From positions 66,794 to 130,793 of the forward strand of contig SVKJ01000003.1 of the NCBI GenBank assembly GCA_015068525.1: a stretch of DNA of 64,000 nucleotides, written 5' to 3'. The DNA comes from Oscillospiraceae bacterium (GTDB taxonomy: Bacteria; Bacillota; Clostridia; UMGS1840; HGM11507). The notes below the pieces were generated by a model, which worked only from the letters and a program-made list of their open reading frames with translations, searched no databases and had not been told where the DNA came from. The position numbers and the translations under genes were made by a program. Positions 60,866 through 64,000 of the stretch are shown here, piece after piece (position 1 is the stretch's first letter; the number at the start of each line of letters is the position of its first letter).

Positions 60866-61693
60866 ATGAAAAAGTTTTTTTGTTTTATTTTATGTATTTT
60901 AGTTTTTTCAGGATGTAGTAGTGATATACCCAAAGAAAATAATGTGTTATATCCTGATGAAAAGAGCGAATATAGAACATTTAAAATAGTTGATGGTACT
61001 GAAAGTGGTAAACTTATCCTTGCAGGTGCAGAAACTAATTTTGTATATTCACTTGATGCAAAGGATGTTGATGTTTTTGCAGATGGTAAAAAGGCGGAAC
61101 TTAAAGTTTTAGAAGATGGTATGCCGATAGATGTTTATTTTGAGGGTAATTTTGATAATGTTCCAAAAAAGCAAGGACAACCCATTAACATCACATCATT
61201 TTGTAAATCCATAAACGGTCACTCTATCGGAACCAAAAGAAATCCGGGAGGTTCTTTTTATGATTTGAGCGGACTATACCTGAAAGTCCTTGAAGATTTA
61301 TGGGAAGTAGATGCAGGACTTAATGGTGGTATAAAGTACATAAGTGTTGATTTAAGCGAAGCACCCGGTGAACTAACGGAAGGTGAAAAGTCAGCAATCA
61401 GTTATATATTTGCAAAGGAACATAATACCGAGTGCTTGCAACTATCTTTTGAAGAACTAAGAGAACAAGGCTATATCAAAAAAGATGAACTATATTGGAA
61501 AGATGGACTTTTGTTTTCAATATCTGATAGTATGAAGAACGCAGAAGTGTATCATGGGCTTCGTGTAATAAAATTTGATGCTATGAAATGGCGTAGCGGA
61601 ACAGGTGCATATTTTTTTGGTGATTGCAGTGCATCATGGCCACAACTTGGAACGTGGACAGATTATATAATTGGTTCTCAAGCTATATCATAA
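60866..61693 (+). CDS. Lipoprotein of unknown function
   Basis: The 275-residue protein has a lipoprotein signal ending at LVFSGC (Cys17). The mature part is predicted alpha/beta with no recognised domain; it contains an Asp/Glu-rich start and an aromatic C-terminus (GTGAYFFGDCSASWPQLGTW). A TTTGGAGGAG site precedes it. The propeptide/SLH/serpin gene begins 13 bases after its stop, so the two are likely co-expressed and may act together at the cell surface. Confidence 0.65.
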   Translation: MKKFFCFILCILVFSGCSSDIPKENNVLYPDEKSEYRTFKIVDGTESGKLILAGAETNFVYSLDAKDVDVFADGKKAELKVLEDGMPIDVYFEGNFDNVPKKQGQPINITSFCKSINGHSIGTKRNPGGSFYDLSGLYLKVLEDLWEVDAGLNGGIKYISVDLSEAPGELTEGEKSAISYIFAKEHNTECLQLSFEELREQGYIKKDELYWKDGLLFSISDSMKNAEVYHGLRVIKFDAMKWRSGTGAYFFGDCSASWPQLGTWTDYIIGSQAIS

Positions 61694-61706
61694 GGAGGTT
61701 AAAACT

Positions 61707-63779
61707 GTGAAAAGATTGATTTTATTTGTACTTTGTATAACTATTATATTATCATCTGTAAGCGCTTTTGCTGTAGCATCGAATGATGAGATTAAATTGA
61801 TAAAGCAGAGAATAACTGAAATTAAAAATAATAAACCTTATGAAGATAAAACAAATATGATTTTTGTAAATGCAATAAATCACGCACATACTGAATATAT
61901 TATGAAACAAGCATTGATAGGATTTAATTATACTATTATCAAGCAATATAACCTGACAAAATCATATCTTGTTGAATTTGAAAGTATTGAAAAGGCAGAT
62001 GAGGCAGTTGATATATTAAATGCCCGCAACGATATAAGATATGCTGAGCCTAATTATCGTATAAGTTTGCCGACTCCTGTTGTGCCGGATAAAGTAAAAA
62101 CAGAAATATCAGAAGAATTAGTTCCAATCGCACATGGTGATTTGGCAGCACCAAGTGAGTGGGCAAGGGAATATGTTTCAAAAGCTGACAGAATTGGAAT
62201 GTTGGATTATTTTAAATTTCCTTTTACATCTAATATAACCCGTGCTCGTTTTTGTATTCTCGTATATAATATGCTTGACAGAATAGCGGATATTGAATGG
62301 AAATCCATATCAGAAAATATATTTGAAGACACGGATAATGAAAAGGTGATTTCACTATATCTTGAAGGAATTATAGAAGGCAAAAGCGAGAAAATATTTG
62401 CTCCGCATGATGAAATAACAAGAGAAGAAGCTGCAGTCATTTTAAAAAGAATTGCAGATTATATGAAACTGGAATGTGCAGATATACATTTAGAATTTGA
62501 TGATAGAAATCTGATTTCTGATTGGGCATCAGGTGCTGTTTTTAAAGTATGTAATCTTGGTATTATGAATGGCGTAGGAAGTAATCTGTTTGATCCAAAA
62601 GGTGCGTACACGGTTGAACAAGCCATAACAACACTTGTGAGAATGTTCGATATTATATCCGATGATAAATTTGCGTATATGTCATTTGCAGATAAATTGT
62701 ATGTAAATATGCCTGAAGACAGAAACTATATGTTTTCTCCGCTTTCATTAAAAATGGTTTTGATGATGGCAGCCAACGGTGCATCAGGTAAAACTAAGAC
62801 TGAAATACTTGATACAATAAATGTTACGGATATTGAACATTATAACAAATGTATCAAACTGATGATAGAAGATTATTCGCAGTCTGACTTGTTAAAAACG
62901 AATATTGCAAATTCAATTTGGATAAATTCTGACAAAACATCACAAAGATTTAGTGAAGAATATAGTAAAAAACTGGAAGAGATTTTTAATGCTACATACG
63001 GTATTGTCAATAATAAAACTGCCATAAAAGAAATCAATGAATGGGTAAATGAAAAAACTGAAGGTAAAATTCTGACTATTGTTTCCAAAGATAATGCTGA
63101 TTTTTGGGCTATGCTTGTAAATGCAGTATATTTTAAGGGAAGATGGCAAAATGAATTTAACAAAGGTGCAACTAAAAAAGACGATTTTTATTCAAAGGAC
63201 GGAAAAATAACAAGCATAGATTTTATGAATAATACATCATGGATAAATTATTCAAAAAAAGATGGTATAACAATAATTGAACTTCCTTATTTAATTAGTG
63301 AGGAAATATTTGATGAAAACGGCAAATATGTTGAAACTAAAAAACTTGAAGGCGTTAATATCAGTATGTATCTTTTGATGTCCGATGAAGAATTTAATCC
63401 CGAAGAAATCCTTAGTAAAGCGGAACTTAAATTAAAATACATAGCTCTTTCTGTTCCAAAATTTAATGTTGAGTACAGTATCGAATTAAATGATATCCTA
63501 AAGACGATAGGCATTAAAAAAGCATTTGAGGTGGATGCAGAATTTGGCAGTATGTTTGATGGCAAAAATATGTGGCTTGACTCAATGGTTCATAAGACAT
63601 ATATTAAAGTTGACGAAGAGGGAACGGAAGCATCTGCAATTACAGGTGGAGGTATGGGTGGATCGTCACTTCCGCCGGAACCACTTGAAATCAAATATAA
63701 TAAGCCGTTTACTTTCGTTATAAAAGATAATATAAACGGAGAGATTTTATTCTTAGGTAAGTATGCTTTTTCTAAGTAG
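61707..63779 (+). CDS. Secreted I9/fervidolysin-propeptide-like, SLH and serpin fusion protein
   Basis: The GTG at 61707 follows AAGGAGG; an earlier in-frame ATG lies in the lipoprotein gene. The 690-residue protein has a signal peptide, then a subtilase-propeptide-like domain (about residues 50-120, YLVEFESIEKADEAVDILN and IRYAEPNYRI). About three SLH repeats (145-325) and a C-terminal serpin (330-690) follow. Serpin hallmarks include FSPLSLKMVLMMAANGASGKT, LVNAVYFKGRW and the hinge DEEGTEASA (residues 636-644). Reactive-loop counting puts P1 at Ser653 (GGSSLPP). Serpins trap serine or cysteine proteases. An SLH-anchored serpin would guard the cell surface. Confidence 0.85.
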   Translation: MKRLILFVLCITIILSSVSAFAVASNDEIKLIKQRITEIKNNKPYEDKTNMIFVNAINHAHTEYIMKQALIGFNYTIIKQYNLTKSYLVEFESIEKADEAVDILNARNDIRYAEPNYRISLPTPVVPDKVKTEISEELVPIAHGDLAAPSEWAREYVSKADRIGMLDYFKFPFTSNITRARFCILVYNMLDRIADIEWKSISENIFEDTDNEKVISLYLEGIIEGKSEKIFAPHDEITREEAAVILKRIADYMKLECADIHLEFDDRNLISDWASGAVFKVCNLGIMNGVGSNLFDPKGAYTVEQAITTLVRMFDIISDDKFAYMSFADKLYVNMPEDRNYMFSPLSLKMVLMMAANGASGKTKTEILDTINVTDIEHYNKCIKLMIEDYSQSDLLKTNIANSIWINSDKTSQRFSEEYSKKLEEIFNATYGIVNNKTAIKEINEWVNEKTEGKILTIVSKDNADFWAMLVNAVYFKGRWQNEFNKGATKKDDFYSKDGKITSIDFMNNTSWINYSKKDGITIIELPYLISEEIFDENGKYVETKKLEGVNISMYLLMSDEEFNPEEILSKAELKLKYIALSVPKFNVEYSIELNDILKTIGIKKAFEVDAEFGSMFDGKNMWLDSMVHKTYIKVDEEGTEASAITGGGMGGSSLPPEPLEIKYNKPFTFVIKDNINGEILFLGKYAFSK

Positions 63780-63796
63780 ATAACTTAACACAAAAA

Positions 63797-63826
63797 AGAG
63801 AAGTTTTAATAATATAAAACTTCTCT
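63797..63826. terminator. Hairpin after the serpin gene, U-tract only on the minus strand
   Basis: AGAGAAGTTTTA and TAAAACTTCTCT form a perfect 12-bp stem. On the minus strand it is followed by TTTTTT; on the plus strand no T-run follows, so it may mainly end transcripts from the right. Confidence 0.7.
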
Positions 63827-63950
63827 CAGACCGTCGAAAAAGTCGGGCTACCGCAAAAAATTAAAAAAATTTTAGAATATTGATAAATAAAGATATTAAT
63901 AATTCAAAGTGAAATGGCAAGGGCATCATCGAGAAACTGATGTGACCCCA

Positions 63951-64000
63951 AAAAGTTAGACTTTTTATAGCGTAGTGGTTTTAGAGGCTGCTACGCTATT
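63951..64000. mobile_element. Probable terminal end of an IS3-family (IS150-like) insertion sequence, cut by the window
   Basis: TGACCCCAAAAAGTTAGACT resembles the terminal repeats of IS150-group elements, followed by a subterminal palindrome ATAGCGTAG/CTACGCTAT. The transposase would lie beyond the right edge. No inner sequence is available, so the family call rests on the end motif only. Confidence 0.5.

Overview
The window is AT-rich DNA with short intergenic gaps, many GTG/TTG starts, strong GGAGG-type ribosome binding sites and U-tract terminators. It carries Gram-positive sporulation genes (spoIIP, a cwlD-type amidase, a SPOCS/LysM protein), an electron-bifurcating-type [FeFe] hydrogenase, a ferredoxin-dependent 2-oxoacid oxidoreductase, T-box leaders, at least five proteins with S-layer homology (SLH) domains, and a choloylglycine-hydrolase family enzyme. 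Together these suggest a strictly anaerobic, spore-forming member of the Clostridia, plausibly from an animal gut. I cannot name the genus.

Layout. 1-5775: the conserved Firmicutes run dxs (partial)-tlyA-nadK-argR-recN, then an RseC-like membrane protein and a P-loop ATPase. 5787-8339: a four-subunit 2-oxoacid:ferredoxin oxidoreductase. 8530-14871: an SLH protein, an EF-G paralogue, a YitT membrane protein and a MATE exporter. 14927-16168 (minus): a MntA-HepT toxin-antitoxin pair and a small lipoprotein, followed by an 18-bp perfect inverted repeat flanking 120 bp. 16447-23342: two T-box controlled units. The first encodes a LeuA-like protein without its catalytic residues and a TIM-barrel/AMP-ligase fusion. 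The second encodes an XRE/cupin/AMP-ligase fusion. 23388-27247: BlaI, an M56 membrane peptidase and a WG-repeat/SLH protein. 27403-29629 (minus): tRNA-Arg(CCU), lysA and the cwlD-type gene. 29686-32453: SPOCS/LysM protein and spoIIP. 32525-36657: hydCBA hydrogenase. 36919-40914 (minus): putative anti-sigma factor, ECF sigma factor, radA and a YesL-like protein. 40997-47814: rlmN-prpC-prkC-rsgA-rpe-thiN-uppP. 47888-53707: an RCC1/transglutaminase/SLH protein, an amino-acid ABC transporter and a solitary divergent gatB. 53769-57133: choloylglycine hydrolase family enzyme, an ATPase, trxA, smpB and tmRNA. 57286-63779: an SLH protein, a LysR regulator diverging from an M20 peptidase, a lipoprotein, and a propeptide-like/SLH/serpin protein. 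The right edge appears to enter an IS3-family element.

How parts may work together. The 16.4-23.3 kb region is the best candidate for an undescribed system. Two unrelated acyl-CoA-ligase fusions and a degenerate 2-isopropylmalate synthase are each placed behind tRNA-sensing leaders, the first with a readable UUC (Phe) specifier. I infer an amino-acid-starvation-induced salvage route: an exogenous aryl or branched acid is activated to its CoA thioester and then reductively carboxylated by a ferredoxin oxidoreductase, such as the one at 5787-8339, to the 2-oxoacid precursor of an amino acid. The hydrogenase would exchange electrons with the same ferredoxin pool. A second notable theme is the cell surface: SLH domains are fused to WG repeats, RCC1-like repeats plus a transglutaminase-like fold, and a serpin.
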